Assembly: GCF_049310925.1 (NCBI RefSeq)
Contig: NZ_JBMERP010000001.1
Span: 1 to 64,000 of the forward strand
Length of the DNA stretch: 64,000 nt
Source of the DNA: Virgibacillus_F sp049310925
Lineage (GTDB): Bacteria; Bacillota; Bacilli; Bacillales; Amphibacillaceae
Direction of reading: 5' to 3'
Shown here: piece after piece, positions 17,245 to 25,898 of the stretch
Layout: each line of letters begins with the position of its first letter
Numbering within the stretch: the first letter of the stretch is position 1
Notes under the pieces: generated by a model
What the model was told of the DNA's origin: nothing
Seen by the model: the letters and a program-made list of their open reading frames with translations, nothing else
Database searches by the model: none
Made by a program: the position numbers and the translations under genes

Positions 17245-18617
17245 TGCGTTATATTTTTAAAAAACCACTTTTTCCGTATGTAATTGGAATTTTTGTATTG
17301 GTGTTACTAACTGGGTTGGTACTTAGCCAATTAACATCTGATTATATTATTTTATTTTCTGTATTGTTCGTTGAGTTTGTTGTCTTAATTATCATGTTAC
17401 TTCATGTTTTTGATAGATATATGAAGCCTATTAAGAAAGTAACTAAAACCGTAAACGAACTAGTGAAAGGAAACTACCGCGCCCGTATACACCATAATTC
17501 AAGTGGTAGTGTTGGCGAACTTAGCAATAAAGTCAATATTTTAGCAAGGAATCTTAGTGAGTTAACAATACAAGAAGACATGCACGAGAAGCAATTAACT
17601 ACTGTTATTGATAACACGGAAAGCGGTCTTGTTCTCATTGATGAAAAAGGATACATCCACCTTGTAAACCGTAAATTTGTTTCTATGTTTGGTAAAACAC
17701 CAAAGGACTATAAAGGGTATCTATATTATGACGTTCTAGACAATGAAAAAATTCATAATTTGGTCCAACAAACTTTTTTATATGAAGAAAATGTTAAGGA
17801 ATCATTTACGCAAATTATTGATTTTAACAAAAAGTATATCCAAATTGTTGGGGCGCCAATTTTTAATGAGAGGAGAATATTAAAAGGTGCAGTCCTGGTA
17901 TTTTATGATATTACAGAATTAAAGAAGCTGGAATTGATGAGAAAAGACTTTGTCGCAAACGTTTCGCATGAATTGAAAACGCCTATAACCTCTATTAAGG
18001 GTTTTGCTGAAACACTTATCGAAAGTAAGGAGAACAATCCAGAGGTGTTAGACAAGTTTCATAAGATTATTTTTGATGAAAGTGAACGCTTGCAGTTGTT
18101 AATTCAAGACTTACTAACTTTATCTAACTTAGAAAAAAGTGAATTTGAATTGAAGGTTACGGAATTCGATTTAGTCAAGGTTGTAGATGAAGTAGTGGCA
18201 ATAATTGGCCAACAAGCAAAAATGAAAAAACTTAATCTAACAGTAGATATTGAAAATAAACTCATGATAAAAGCCGATAAAGAACAGATTAAGCAAGTGT
18301 TGATTAATCTTCTTGCAAATGCTGTAAGTTATACACCTGAAAATGGCGAGATTAAGCTTGAGGTTAAAAAGACTGAGGAGTATATTCATGTCTCCATTAA
18401 GGACACTGGTATTGGCATCGAGAAGAACGCAATCCCAAGATTGTTTGAACGTTTTTACCGGGTTGATAAAGCACGCAGCCGCAATACTGGTGGTACTGGT
18501 TTAGGTCTTGCTATTGTGAAACATATCGTAGAAGTTCATGATGGTAAAATCAGTGTTGATAGTGAAATAAATAAAGGATCAACCTTTCATGTGTATATAC
18601 CAACCAATTTAAGTTAA
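17244..18617 (+). CDS. phoR: Sensor histidine kinase PhoR, short form
   Basis: Membrane kinase partner of PhoP. The order is two adjacent membrane segments (about 10-28 and 34-55), HAMP (to about 105), one cytoplasmic PAS domain (about 112-210), HisKA with His242 in VSHELKTPITS, and HATPase with N, DTGIGIE and GTGLGLAIV boxes. At 457 residues it is about 120 shorter than B. subtilis PhoR, because the extracytoplasmic domain between the two membrane segments is absent; only about five residues link them. The kinase core is complete, so the gene should be active. Signal input must therefore use the membrane segments or the cytoplasmic PAS domain. Confidence 0.93.
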   Translation: MRYIFKKPLFPYVIGIFVLVLLTGLVLSQLTSDYIILFSVLFVEFVVLIIMLLHVFDRYMKPIKKVTKTVNELVKGNYRARIHHNSSGSVGELSNKVNILARNLSELTIQEDMHEKQLTTVIDNTESGLVLIDEKGYIHLVNRKFVSMFGKTPKDYKGYLYYDVLDNEKIHNLVQQTFLYEENVKESFTQIIDFNKKYIQIVGAPIFNERRILKGAVLVFYDITELKKLELMRKDFVANVSHELKTPITSIKGFAETLIESKENNPEVLDKFHKIIFDESERLQLLIQDLLTLSNLEKSEFELKVTEFDLVKVVDEVVAIIGQQAKMKKLNLTVDIENKLMIKADKEQIKQVLINLLANAVSYTPENGEIKLEVKKTEEYIHVSIKDTGIGIEKNAIPRLFERFYRVDKARSRNTGGTGLGLAIVKHIVEVHDGKISVDSEINKGSTFHVYIPTNLS

Positions 18618-18620
18618 AAA

Positions 18621-18656
18621 AACAGATCACGTCTTAATATGATGTGATCTGTTTTT
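18621..18656 (+). terminator. Intrinsic terminator after phoR
   Basis: AACAGATCAC and GTGATCTGTT form a 10-bp stem, followed by TTTATTT. The last bases are shared with the 8-bp duplication that flanks the MITE-like element at 18663. Confidence 0.9.
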
Positions 18657-18662
18657 ATTTAA

Positions 18663-19215
18663 GGCTATTTTCAAAAAGATTGTTGTTTTTGACATAAAAT
18701 CTATAAACTGCGACGTAACTGCTATGTTTATTTTCCACCACTCTTTTTTAGATTGGTGCGGATCCAGCGCTTCGGAAAAACACTCGCTTTCCGTGGGGAA
18801 CGCTTCAGCCTCCTTGCCCCGGCAAGGGGTATGCCGATGTTGTCCGCAAAGGACGGTCTTAGTCGGCCCTCATCATCTACCGCTCACTGCGGGGTCTTCA
18901 GACTGTTCCTTTCCCACTGGAGTCTCGCATTTATCCGCAGCTTAGATAGTTTTCTTCTCAAGGGTGAAGGAGTCCCAGTCAAACATAGGGGTCATGCGCA
19001 CTTTTCTTAGTGAAGGCAGAATACGAAGACTCCTACGGGAACAGTGCGAGTCCGAAGACCCCGGAAGAAGCGTTCTTTGCTTCTGAGGAGACTGAGGCCG
19101 TGCCCGTGGAAAGCAAAGTATTCTGCCGGAACGGCGGCGTCAAAAGAACTTTCACTACGTCGCACTTTTCATCAACTGCGTGGGTTAAAGAACAACAACA
19201 CTTACGAAAAGAGCC
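18663..19215 (+). mobile_element. MITE-like foldback element, copy B
   Basis: A 553-bp element from GGCT to AGCC. It is flanked by identical 8-bp sequences TTATTTAA (18655-18662 and 19216-19223). The ends are imperfect inverted repeats over about 30 bp (left GGCTATTTTC...TTGTTGTTTTT; right reverse complement GGCTCTTTTCGTAA...TTGTTGTTCTTT). Inside, GGCAGAATAC (19015-19024) and GTATTCTGCC (19118-19127) form a perfect 10-bp inverted repeat. No transposase is encoded. GG-starting repeats with 8-bp duplications are typical of ISL3-family elements, so a non-autonomous relative of that family is possible. Compared with copy C it lacks about 50 bp after CCTTTCCCAC. It fills most of the phoR-polA gap. 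Confidence 0.85.
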
Positions 19216-19342
19216 TTATTTAAAGCGTAATTTTAAAGTTATCTATATCGTTAGAGGATTTACTGCTTTTGCTTTATACTATAAGTATTACATAAGCTAT
19301 TATTAGATGAGTCGGATTTGATTTATGATAGGGAGGCGCATT

Positions 19343-21982
19343 ATGTCAAACAAACTAGTTTTAATTGATGGAAATAGTATTATTTATCGTGCATTTTTTG
19401 CTCTACCATTACTTAATAATGATAAGGGTGTATATACAAATGCGGTATACGGCTTTACAACGATGCTGCTAAGGATTTTAGAAGAAGAGAAGCCAACACA
19501 TATGTTAGTTGCTTTTGATGCGGGGAAAACGACTTTTCGCCATAAGACATATAAAGAATACAAGGGAGGTCGTCAAAAGACACCATCAGAGCTATCTGAG
19601 CAATTTCCATTGCTTAAGGAGCTCCTCGATGCATTTGATATACAACATTACCAATTAGACCAATATGAAGCTGACGATATTATTGGGACGTTGTCCAAAA
19701 ATGGAAATGATGATAATTGGGATGTCACAGTTATATCAGGAGACAAGGATTTACTTCAACTTGTGTCGGACAATGTTAAGGTAAATCTAACAAAAAAAGG
19801 TATTAGTGACGTAGAAGCTTACACACCTGAATTTTTAAAAGAGAAAATGGAAATAAACCCTGAACAAGTAATAGAACTAAAAGCACTAATGGGCGATACC
19901 TCTGATAATATTCCGGGAGTACCTGGTGTAGGTCAGAAAACCGCAACTAAGTTACTGAAACAATACAGTACGCTTGATGGTGTCTATGAAAATTTAGACG
20001 AAGTAAGTGGAAAGAAGTTAAAAGAAAATCTTACAAATCATAAAGATGATGCATATATGAGTAGACAACTTGTTACGATTAACACTGATTCACCGATTGA
20101 GATTAGTCTGAAAGATGTATCCTACAATGGGTACCAATCAAATAAGGTGAGTGCTATTTTTAAAGATTTAGGCTTTCTATCATTGTTAGGAAAGCTGGAT
20201 GGTGTGGAGGAAGAGACAGCTGAATCTCAGGAGTCTATTGAGGACATAGAATTTGAAATAGTGGAAAACGTAACAAAGGATCTATTCACTGGAAAAGAAG
20301 CTTTAGTTGTAGAAATGCTTAAAGATAACTATCACCAGGCAAAAATCGAAGGCTTTGGCATAGCGAATGAAAACCACGCGTACTTTGTTCCAACAGAAGT
20401 CGCCTTACAATCTGAGGAATTCAAGGCGTGGGCAAATGACCCTTCTATGGAAAAATATCTATTTGATGGCAAAGGTTCGTTAGTAGCGCTGTTAAACCGC
20501 GATATTGATATCAAAGGTATTACTTTCGACATGCTTCTAGCATCTTACTTATTAAACCCAGCAGAAAATCATCATGATATTTCAGCAATTGGCCACAGAT
20601 TTGGTCACAAAAATGTATTGTTTGATGAAGAAGTCTATGGTAAAGGTGCTAAGATTACAGTTCCTGAAGCGGACAAGTTTGCGGAACATTTAGCGCGAAA
20701 AGCCCAAGTACTTTACGATTTAAAACCTGAAATGGAATCTGATTTAAAAAATAACGAGCTATTTGAATTGTATCACGACCTTGAAATGCCTTTAGCACTC
20801 ATACTGGGGGATGTTGAACACACTGGTGTAAAGGTTGATACAGAACGTCTGGAAAAAATGCGTGTGGAACTGCAGGAACGGTTAGATGAAATCGAATCAA
20901 GTGTCTATGAACTAGCTGGAGAAAAGTTCAATTTGAATTCACCAAAACAACTGGGGCCGATACTATTTGAAAAACTAAAACTTCCTGTTATAAAAAAAAC
21001 GAAGACAGGCTATTCCACAGCGGCTGATGTATTGGAACAACTACAGGGTGAACATGAGATTATTCCTAAATTATTATTGTACCGCCAGCTGGGAAAACTG
21101 CAATCAACGTATATTGAAGGATTATTAAAAGTAGTCAATAAAGATACAAATAAAATTCATACACGTTATAATCAGGCTTTAGCACAAACTGGCAGACTTA
21201 GTTCAGTCGACCCTAATCTGCAGAACATACCTATTCGCCTGGAAGAAGGAAGAAAGATTAGACAGGCCTTTATACCTTCTGAAAAAGGCTGGATTATGTT
21301 TGCAGCAGATTATTCCCAGATTGAGCTTAGAGTTCTAGCGCACATTGCAAAAGATGAGAAATTGATTGAAGCTTTCCGTAATGACCTAGATATTCACACG
21401 CAAACTGCTATGGATGTATTTCATGTGGTAGCAGACGAAGTTACAGCAACGATGCGTAGACAAGCTAAAGCAGTCAACTTTGGGATTGTATATGGTATTA
21501 GTGATTTTGGACTATCGCAAAGTTTAGGTATTAGCCGTAAGGAAGCCAAAAAGTTTATTGAGCGTTACCTAGAAAGTTATCCAGGCGTTAAATCGTATAT
21601 GGACTCCAGTATTCAGGAAGCTAAACATCAAGGTTTTGTCTCAACTCTGATGAATAGAAGACGGTATTTAGCAGAAATAAACAGTAGAAATTTTAATCTG
21701 CGCAGTTTTGCAGAACGAACCGCAATGAACACACCTATCCAAGGTAGTGCAGCAGATATTATCAAAAAAGCGATGATTGACTTATATAGGAGATTAAAGG
21801 ACGAGAAGCTTCAGGCACGCATTCTCCTACAGGTTCATGATGAATTAATAGTAGAAGCTCCAATAGAAGAGTTGGATAAGCTAAAACTAATCGTACCTGA
21901 AATCATGGAAAATACAGTTCCTTTAGATGTACCATTAAAGGTTGATTATGCGTTTGGTGATAGTTGGTTCGAAGCTAAGTAA
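19343..21982 (+). CDS. polA: DNA polymerase I
   Basis: Repair and Okazaki-fragment processing polymerase of 879 residues. The 5'-3' exonuclease domain (about 1-290) has DGNSIIYRAFFAL, YEADDIIGTL and GDTSDNIPGVPGVG. The middle domain keeps the 3'-5' exonuclease fold but lacks its DEDD carboxylates, as usual in Bacillus. The polymerase domain has motif A DYSQIELRVLAH, motif B RRQAKAVNFGIVYG and motif C QVHDELIVEA. The ATG at 19343 follows AGGGAGG; an ATG six codons earlier precedes that site. mutM follows after 14 bp, forming polA-mutM-coaE. Confidence 0.97.
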   Translation: MSNKLVLIDGNSIIYRAFFALPLLNNDKGVYTNAVYGFTTMLLRILEEEKPTHMLVAFDAGKTTFRHKTYKEYKGGRQKTPSELSEQFPLLKELLDAFDIQHYQLDQYEADDIIGTLSKNGNDDNWDVTVISGDKDLLQLVSDNVKVNLTKKGISDVEAYTPEFLKEKMEINPEQVIELKALMGDTSDNIPGVPGVGQKTATKLLKQYSTLDGVYENLDEVSGKKLKENLTNHKDDAYMSRQLVTINTDSPIEISLKDVSYNGYQSNKVSAIFKDLGFLSLLGKLDGVEEETAESQESIEDIEFEIVENVTKDLFTGKEALVVEMLKDNYHQAKIEGFGIANENHAYFVPTEVALQSEEFKAWANDPSMEKYLFDGKGSLVALLNRDIDIKGITFDMLLASYLLNPAENHHDISAIGHRFGHKNVLFDEEVYGKGAKITVPEADKFAEHLARKAQVLYDLKPEMESDLKNNELFELYHDLEMPLALILGDVEHTGVKVDTERLEKMRVELQERLDEIESSVYELAGEKFNLNSPKQLGPILFEKLKLPVIKKTKTGYSTAADVLEQLQGEHEIIPKLLLYRQLGKLQSTYIEGLLKVVNKDTNKIHTRYNQALAQTGRLSSVDPNLQNIPIRLEEGRKIRQAFIPSEKGWIMFAADYSQIELRVLAHIAKDEKLIEAFRNDLDIHTQTAMDVFHVVADEVTATMRRQAKAVNFGIVYGISDFGLSQSLGISRKEAKKFIERYLESYPGVKSYMDSSIQEAKHQGFVSTLMNRRRYLAEINSRNFNLRSFAERTAMNTPIQGSAADIIKKAMIDLYRRLKDEKLQARILLQVHDELIVEAPIEELDKLKLIVPEIMENTVPLDVPLKVDYAFGDSWFEAK

Positions 21983-21996
21983 GAAGGAGTAATAAC

Positions 21997-22821
21997 ATGC
22001 CGGAATTACCAGAAGTAGAAACTGTAAAACTAACGTTAAAACGTCTTGTTCAAAATAAAACCATAAATCATGTAGAAGTTTTTTGGCCAAATATTATTAA
22101 GTTACCAGATGATGTTGAGGAATTTAAAGTAAGATTAAACCAACAAACCATCGTTGATATACACCGTAAAGGTAAATTTTTATTGTTCGAGTTAACCGAT
22201 TATATGCTTGTTTCTCATCTTCGAATGGAAGGTAAATACAGTGTACATGACCATAGTGAACCAGTGAAAAAGCATACCCACGTCATTTTTATGTTTACAG
22301 ATGGCAGTGAGCTGCGTTATAACGATGTTCGTAAATTTGGAACCATGCACATTATGCCTAAAGGTACTGAATTGAGTCAGAAGCCGTTAAATCAGTTGGG
22401 TCCAGACCCATTTGATGCAGCATTTACATTTGATTACTTTTATCAAAAGCTGCATAAGACTGATCGTGTTATTAAATCGGCATTACTTGATCAAACAATT
22501 GTAGCTGGTCTTGGGAATATCTACGTTGATGAAACACTGTTTAAAGCGAAGGTGAATCCATTAAAGAAATCGAACAAACTTACTAAAAAAGAAGTCAAGG
22601 CCATTCAGGAGCATGCAAAAACAATTCTTCAGCATGCAATTGAGCTTGGGGGAACAACGATACGATCCTATACAAATAGTAGTGGAGAGATGGGAATGTT
22701 TCAGCAAACATTGTATGTCTATGGACAAGAAAATAATCCGTGTAAAGATTGTGGTAAGCCTATAGTGAAAATGAAAATTGGTGGTCGTGGTACACATGTA
22801 TGCATGAACTGTCAGAAGTAA
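21997..22821 (+). CDS. mutM: Formamidopyrimidine-DNA glycosylase
   Basis: Excises 8-oxoguanine and other oxidised purines and cleaves the abasic site. The N-terminus MPELPEVETV provides the catalytic Pro2 and Glu3. HRKGKFLLF contains the conserved lysine, and the helix-two-turn-helix has LLDQTIVAGLGNIYVDE. The C-terminal zinc finger uses CKDC and CMNC. Length 274 is standard. It lies 14 bp after polA and 11 bp before coaE, with ribosome site AAGGAG. Confidence 0.97.
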   Translation: MPELPEVETVKLTLKRLVQNKTINHVEVFWPNIIKLPDDVEEFKVRLNQQTIVDIHRKGKFLLFELTDYMLVSHLRMEGKYSVHDHSEPVKKHTHVIFMFTDGSELRYNDVRKFGTMHIMPKGTELSQKPLNQLGPDPFDAAFTFDYFYQKLHKTDRVIKSALLDQTIVAGLGNIYVDETLFKAKVNPLKKSNKLTKKEVKAIQEHAKTILQHAIELGGTTIRSYTNSSGEMGMFQQTLYVYGQENNPCKDCGKPIVKMKIGGRGTHVCMNCQK

Positions 22822-22832
22822 GGGGTGTTTAG

Positions 22833-23432
22833 ATGTCATTAATTATTGGACTAACCGGAAGTATAGCTAGCGGAAAGAGTACAGTGTCATCTATGTTTCG
22901 TGACTACCAGCTCCCTATTGTAGATGCGGATGAAATTTCCCGGGAAGTTGTCCGACCGGGTGAAAAAGCCTACGAACAGATAGTAGCAACATTTGGTGAC
23001 GGAATTTTGCTGGCTGACCAAACGATTGATCGAAAGAAGTTGGGTGCGATTATTTTTCCTGACGAAGACAAGCGAAAGCAGTTAAATGCAATTGTACATC
23101 CAGCCGTCAGAGAAAAGATGCTGCAGCAAAGGGATAAATATGTAGCTAAGGGTGTAGATTGTGTCATACTTGATATCCCTTTATTATTTGAAAGTAAATT
23201 GACGCATTTGGTTGACAAGACTGTTGTAGTGTACGTAAACAAAGAAACACAACTTCAACGCTTGATGATACGGGATAACTCCTTAAAAGAAGAGGCTGAA
23301 TCTCGTATTAATTCCCAACTCTCGATTGATGAGAAGGCTAAGAAGGCTGATTACGTAATTGACAATAATGGAACCAAAGAACAAACGTCTAAACAATTGA
23401 ATGAACTATTACAGACATGGCAGATAATTTGA
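22833..23432 (+). CDS. coaE: Dephospho-CoA kinase
   Basis: Final step of coenzyme A synthesis, phosphorylating the ribose 3'-OH of dephospho-CoA. The P-loop GLTGSIASGKST is at residues 6-17, followed by DADEISREVV and the lid region with RLMIRD. Length 199 is typical. It is the last gene of the polA-mutM-coaE unit, closed by a strong terminator. The ytaF gene found after coaE in B. subtilis is absent here. Confidence 0.96.
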   Translation: MSLIIGLTGSIASGKSTVSSMFRDYQLPIVDADEISREVVRPGEKAYEQIVATFGDGILLADQTIDRKKLGAIIFPDEDKRKQLNAIVHPAVREKMLQQRDKYVAKGVDCVILDIPLLFESKLTHLVDKTVVVYVNKETQLQRLMIRDNSLKEEAESRINSQLSIDEKAKKADYVIDNNGTKEQTSKQLNELLQTWQII

Positions 23433-23476
23433 AAACAGATATGGGAGAAAACTCTTCCATATCTGTTTTTTATTTT
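23433..23476 (+). terminator. Intrinsic terminator after coaE
   Basis: AAACAGATATGG and CCATATCTGTTT form a 12-bp stem, followed by a T-rich tract. Confidence 0.9.
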
Positions 23477-23504
23477 GTATATTTAAAAGCACATTCTCAT
23501 AATA

Positions 23505-23549
23505 ATATGTTATACTATTTATTAATAAAGGCTAATAAGTATAACATAT
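23505..23549 (+). promoter_or_regulatory. Paired CcpN-type operators at the gapB promoter
   Basis: ATATGTTATACT (23505-23516) and AGTATAACATAT (23538-23549) form a perfect 12-bp inverted repeat with a 21-bp spacer. Each arm contains TATGTTATACT, which fits the CcpN recognition pattern TRTGHYATAYW that I recall for B. subtilis gapB and pckA. The left arm includes a plausible -10 (TATACT, 23511-23516), so binding would block the promoter. This predicts repression of gapB by CcpN during glycolytic growth. Confidence 0.75.
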
Positions 23550-23567
23550 ATATAGGAGGACTTTTTT

Positions 23568-24599
23568 ATGAATAAAACAAGAGTTGCCATAAATGGGTTT
23601 GGTCGTATTGGACGCGTGGTTTTTCGTCAGGCAATTAAGGATAACCAATTGGATGTTATAGCTATAAATGCGAGATATTCACCAGAAACACTCGCACATT
23701 TAATTAAATATGATAGCGTTCATGGCATTTTTGACGGTGAAGTGAAAGCGGTTCAGGATACTATTGAAGTCAATGGTAAAATTGTTTTAATTGTTAATTC
23801 ACGTGAGCCTCAAAATCTGCCTTGGAATGAGCACGATATAGATGTTGTAATCGAAGCTACTGGTAAATTTAACAGTAGAGAGGGTGCTGGATTACATTTA
23901 CAAGCAGGAGCAAAAAAGGTTGTTATTTCAGCGCCGGGTAAGAATGTAGATAATACAATCGTTATGGGTGTAAACCATGGTACGTATGATCCTGAAAAAG
24001 ACCATGTTATATCAAATGCTTCTTGTACAACAAATTGTTTAGCACCTGTTGTAAAGGTTCTTGATGATAACTTTAAGATTATTAATGGACTTATGACAAC
24101 CGTGCACGCATTTACTAATGATCAAAATAATTTAGATAATCCACATAAAGATCTGCGTCGTGCCAGAGGATGTACACAGTCCATTATTCCAACATCTACA
24201 GGTGCTGCGAAAGCATTGGGACTTGTTTTACCACATTTAAACGGAAAACTTCATGGCATGTCATTACGTGTTCCAACACCAAATGTGTCATTAGTTGATC
24301 TTGTAGTGGATGTGGAAGATTCTGTTACTGCTGAAGATGTTAATCAGGCATTCAAACTAGCTAGTGATAGGGATTTAAATGGAATTGTAAAGTATAGTGA
24401 TGAACCATTAGTATCCATTGATTATACTACAACAGAGTATTCAGCAATTATTGACGGACTTTCAACTATGGTAATAGGAGATAATAAAATTAAAGTTTTG
24501 GCATGGTATGATAACGAGTGGGGCTACTCAAAACGGGTGGTTGACTTAACAAAATATGTTGGAAATTATTTAAACCAGGCACAAGTGAAAATTTCTTAA
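23568..24599 (+). CDS. gapB: Glyceraldehyde-3-phosphate dehydrogenase, GapB (gluconeogenic)
   Basis: The protein of 343 residues has the NAD(P)-fold loop INGFGRIGRVVFR and catalytic Cys153 in SNASCTTNCLAP. The segment AINARYSP replaces the acidic residue of NAD-specific GapA with NAR, as in NADP-preferring GapB. The gene is adjacent to speD, as in B. subtilis, which supports GapB over GapA. Ribosome site AGGAGG precedes the ATG. The promoter region holds two CcpN-type sites in inverted orientation. Function: gluconeogenic conversion of 1,3-bisphosphoglycerate to glyceraldehyde 3-phosphate. Confidence 0.94.
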   Translation: MNKTRVAINGFGRIGRVVFRQAIKDNQLDVIAINARYSPETLAHLIKYDSVHGIFDGEVKAVQDTIEVNGKIVLIVNSREPQNLPWNEHDIDVVIEATGKFNSREGAGLHLQAGAKKVVISAPGKNVDNTIVMGVNHGTYDPEKDHVISNASCTTNCLAPVVKVLDDNFKIINGLMTTVHAFTNDQNNLDNPHKDLRRARGCTQSIIPTSTGAAKALGLVLPHLNGKLHGMSLRVPTPNVSLVDLVVDVEDSVTAEDVNQAFKLASDRDLNGIVKYSDEPLVSIDYTTTEYSAIIDGLSTMVIGDNKIKVLAWYDNEWGYSKRVVDLTKYVGNYLNQAQVKIS

Positions 24600-24646
24600 A
24601 TGAAATTTGGTGTTTTTGCTCTAATCATCAATCTAGCAATATAGTT

Positions 24647-24689
24647 ACCTTAGAAGGAAATTAAGTTGTCCTTCTAAGGTGATTTTTTG
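24647..24689 (+). terminator. Intrinsic terminator after gapB
   Basis: ACCTTAGAAGGA and TCCTTCTAAGGT form a 12-bp stem, followed by GATTTTTTG. Confidence 0.92.
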
Positions 24690-24790
24690 TAATTAGATGC
24701 TGACTTAATCTGGCTTATCTTTCCAAAAAACATATTGCAAAAAAAATATATACGGTTTATACTTTTTTGTGTACTTCTAAAATAAACTAC

Positions 24791-24893
24791 AATTAACCTG
24801 CTTAAAGGGTTGGGACCTCTTTGGACTAACTTTCCCCCGTGGTTGGTGAAAGTAACTAACAAATGTACTTTACAATATGTTTTAAGGGGGAAA
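24791..24893 (+). promoter_or_regulatory. speD leader with anti-Shine-Dalgarno segment (candidate RNA switch)
   Basis: TTTCCCCC at 24831-24838 is perfectly complementary over 8 bases to GGGGGAAA at 24886-24893, which contains the speD ribosome site. The same TTTC can instead pair locally: ACTTTC (24829-24834) with GAAAGT (24848-24853). Upstream, AACC (24795-24798) can pair with GGTT (24808-24811). Two mutually exclusive pairings that free or hide the ribosome site are the layout of a translational switch. I know no named riboswitch class that matches. The rest of the 298-bp gap is an AT-rich stretch. Confidence 0.45.
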
Positions 24894-24897
24894 TTCA

Positions 24898-25275
24898 ATG
24901 GATACAATGGGAAGACATGTTATTGCAGAATTATGGGATTGCAATATAGATAAATTAAATGATATGGGGTTAATTGAACGAACATTTGTGGATGCAGCAC
25001 TAAAGGCTGGTGCAGAAGTTCGCGAGGTAGCCTTTCACAAATTTGCACCTCATGGTGTTAGTGGGGTAGTTATAATCTCGGAATCTCACTTGACAATCCA
25101 TAGCTTCCCAGAGCATGGTTATGCAAGTATAGATGTCTATACATGTGGAGATGTGATTGATCCTAATGTTGCGGCTGAGTATATCGCGACTGCATTAGAA
25201 TCCAAGTCCTATGAAAAAGTAGAAGTACCACGTGGGATGGGACCTATAAAAGTAAATCAATTTCAAGCATTATAA
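24898..25275 (+). CDS. speD: S-adenosylmethionine decarboxylase proenzyme
   Basis: Makes decarboxylated SAM, the aminopropyl donor for spermidine. This is the short prokaryotic class (SpeH of B. subtilis), 125 residues. The self-processing site is Glu62-Ser63 in SESHLTIH, where cleavage creates the pyruvoyl group on the new alpha chain. FPEHGYASIDVYTCG follows, with the conserved histidine and cysteine. Ribosome site GGGGG lies 7 bases before the ATG and can be masked by an upstream complementary segment. It is monocistronic, between the gapB terminator and its own. Confidence 0.95.
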   Translation: MDTMGRHVIAELWDCNIDKLNDMGLIERTFVDAALKAGAEVREVAFHKFAPHGVSGVVIISESHLTIHSFPEHGYASIDVYTCGDVIDPNVAAEYIATALESKSYEKVEVPRGMGPIKVNQFQAL

Positions 25276-25291
25276 CGAAATAGCCGAAATG

Positions 25292-25355
25292 AAAAGTTGA
25301 TTAGACTTATTCTTATATCGACCATCGATAAGAATATGCTAATCAACTTTTTTTA
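25292..25355 (+). terminator. Intrinsic terminator after speD
   Basis: AAAAGTTGATTAG pairs with CTAATCAACTTTTT, with an inner TTCTTAT/ATAAGAA stem; the T-run ends at 25354. Confidence 0.9.
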
Positions 25356-25491
25356 ATTAGTTAAATCATAAAAAACATGTTAAAATATAATGTAGATTAA
25401 ACAAAATTAAACTTATATTATTGAAGTAATAAATAAAATTATACTGAAGTTAGTCGAAAATCAGCATAAAATAATGTGATGAGGTGTCTAG

Positions 25492-25872
25492 ATGTCAATC
25501 AAACAAACACTTATGAAATATTTTGGGAATCATGCCGAAACAAGGGACAAGCATTGGGATGCATCTCTTCAAACACATTATTATAAAACTACCAAAGATA
25601 AAGCTTTACTGAAATTAGAAGAATTATATACAAACAAACAGAACTATTCTATACAAGCTATTTCAAAAGAACATGGTGAAATCAGCATGTATTATAAAAA
25701 GACATTTATAATCATAACGGTTATTTCTGTCAGACCGTATAATACTGCGATTGATTTCTCTGTAACTACCGAAACTATCCTGCCTTTTGATTTTGGCAAC
25801 AGTACTAGACGGATTGAACAACTGTATCAACAAATAAATAAAGAATTGCCATATATCAAAACGACAAACTAG
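25492..25872 (+). CDS. Conserved hypothetical cytosolic protein
   Basis: A 126-residue protein without signal peptide or membrane segment, preceded by GAGGTG. It begins with a charged, aromatic-rich region (residues 15-40), then alternating hydrophobic stretches such as FIIITVISVRP, suggesting beta strands. It ends in FDFGNSTRRIEQLYQQI. That last segment vaguely recalls the end of DUF1499 proteins, but the match is too weak to name it. It lies 26 bp upstream of nrdR and probably shares its transcript. No function is assigned. Confidence 0.7.
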   Translation: MSIKQTLMKYFGNHAETRDKHWDASLQTHYYKTTKDKALLKLEELYTNKQNYSIQAISKEHGEISMYYKKTFIIITVISVRPYNTAIDFSVTTETILPFDFGNSTRRIEQLYQQINKELPYIKTTN

Positions 25873-25898
25873 ATTTAACAGAAACGGGGTGGGGCGAA

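Noticed and set aside
18724..19306. Three overlapping open frames inside MITE-like copy B
   Set aside because: They lie within the GC-richer repeat, share reading with the non-coding copy elsewhere in different frames, and have no ribosome sites. They are by-products of the repeat.
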